From assembly GCA_948496895.1 (NCBI GenBank), contig CAOOJO010000177.1, positions 1-6,151 on the forward strand: a stretch of 6,151 nucleotides of DNA. Reading direction: 5' to 3'. Origin of the DNA: an uncultured Acetatifactor sp. (GTDB taxonomy: Bacteria > Bacillota > Clostridia > Lachnospirales > Lachnospiraceae). The notes below the pieces were generated by a model, which had not been told where the DNA came from, did no database searches, and worked only from the letters and a program-made list of their open reading frames with translations. Below, piece by piece: positions 5,943 through 6,151 of the stretch. Position 1 is the stretch's first letter; each line of letters begins with the position of its first letter. The position numbers were made by a program, and so were the translations under genes.

Positions 5943-6151
5943 ATGAACATACGGAACAACATTACGATTTTCACAGGAGATACCTCCGGCAATGCTCAGG
6001 TGGCGGGGAAAGCGAAGGAGAATCAGATATCCCAGGATTCCCAGGGAAGGAGCACGACCTTCTACGCCGGGAACCTGCTGGCGGAATTCCCGTTGCGGGA
6101 CAGGCTGCAGCAGCGCAGGGCCCAGGCCCAGGAGCGGGCCATGAAGATTGT
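5943..6151 (+). CDS. Second copy of the uncharacterised coiled-coil protein (partial, cut by window end)
   Basis: ATG 5943 is preceded by a purine-rich GGGGGGAAAG stretch (5931-5940) and opens a frame of 69 residues to the window end. It starts MNIRNNITIFTGDT and then shows YAGN, EFPLR and QQRRAQAQERAMKI, matching the gene at 4935. Fourteen of the first 20 residues and 22 of 29 from YAGN to AMKI are identical. The linker between these blocks (about 21-38) is not conserved and is two residues longer here. It is a tandem paralogue, 48 bases after the stop of the first, likely in one transcript. Function is unknown, as for the first copy. Confidence 0.88.
   Translation, partial: MNIRNNITIFTGDTSGNAQVAGKAKENQISQDSQGRSTTFYAGNLLAEFPLRDRLQQRRAQAQERAMKI
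6119..6151 (+). repeat. 33-bp direct repeat, copy 2
   Basis: Exact copy of 5105-5137 inside the second paralogue; it runs into the window edge, so its full length is unknown. Confidence 0.9.

Noticed and set aside
1..6151. CRISPR array, tRNA or rRNA, transposase, integrase or phage genes
   Set aside because: I found no regularly spaced short repeats, no tRNA-like cloverleaf and no transposase or integrase motif on either strand. The only direct repeat of note is the paralogue-derived 33-mer.

Overview
The window reads as a 58-60%-GC-looking stretch of a Gram-positive Clostridia chromosome, most likely Lachnospiraceae. This rests on strong AGGAGG-type ribosome-binding sites, a Firmicutes-type FruK, an enzyme I of the phosphotransferase system (PTS), and a tandem family of 'MNIxNNITxFxGDT' proteins that I associate, from memory only, with that family. 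All supported genes lie on the + strand.

Layout. (1) Positions 1-1916 hold the end of one ABC exporter half-transporter and a complete second one. They overlap by 14 bases, as expected for a heterodimeric type IV (MdlA/MdlB-like) exporter. (2) Positions 1917-2149 are a 233-base non-coding stretch packed with secondary structure: a long imperfect palindrome abutting the ABC stop codon, a perfect 11-bp hairpin right after it, and a hairpin plus T-run (terminator/attenuator-like) about 20 bases before the next gene. (3) Positions 2150-4799 carry a PfkB-family 1-phosphofructokinase (fruK) and PTS enzyme I (ptsI). Between them lies a very short ORF with a strong ribosome-binding site. (4) Positions 4800-4934 are a spacer with an inverted repeat and a weak promoter candidate. 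(5) From 4935 to the window end there are two tandem paralogues of an uncharacterised, highly charged, helical/coiled-coil protein; the second is cut by the window edge.

How the genes fit together. EI passes phosphate from PEP to HPr (its gene is not in this window) and then to sugar permeases. FruK phosphorylates the fructose-1-phosphate delivered by a fructose PTS to fructose-1,6-bisphosphate. Pairing fruK with ptsI therefore makes a sensible sugar-uptake unit, although neither the fructose permease nor HPr is seen here. The ABC exporter and the tandem coiled-coil genes have no evident functional link to the PTS genes. The least explained parts are the structured 1917-2130 leader/repeat and the tandem paralogue pair.
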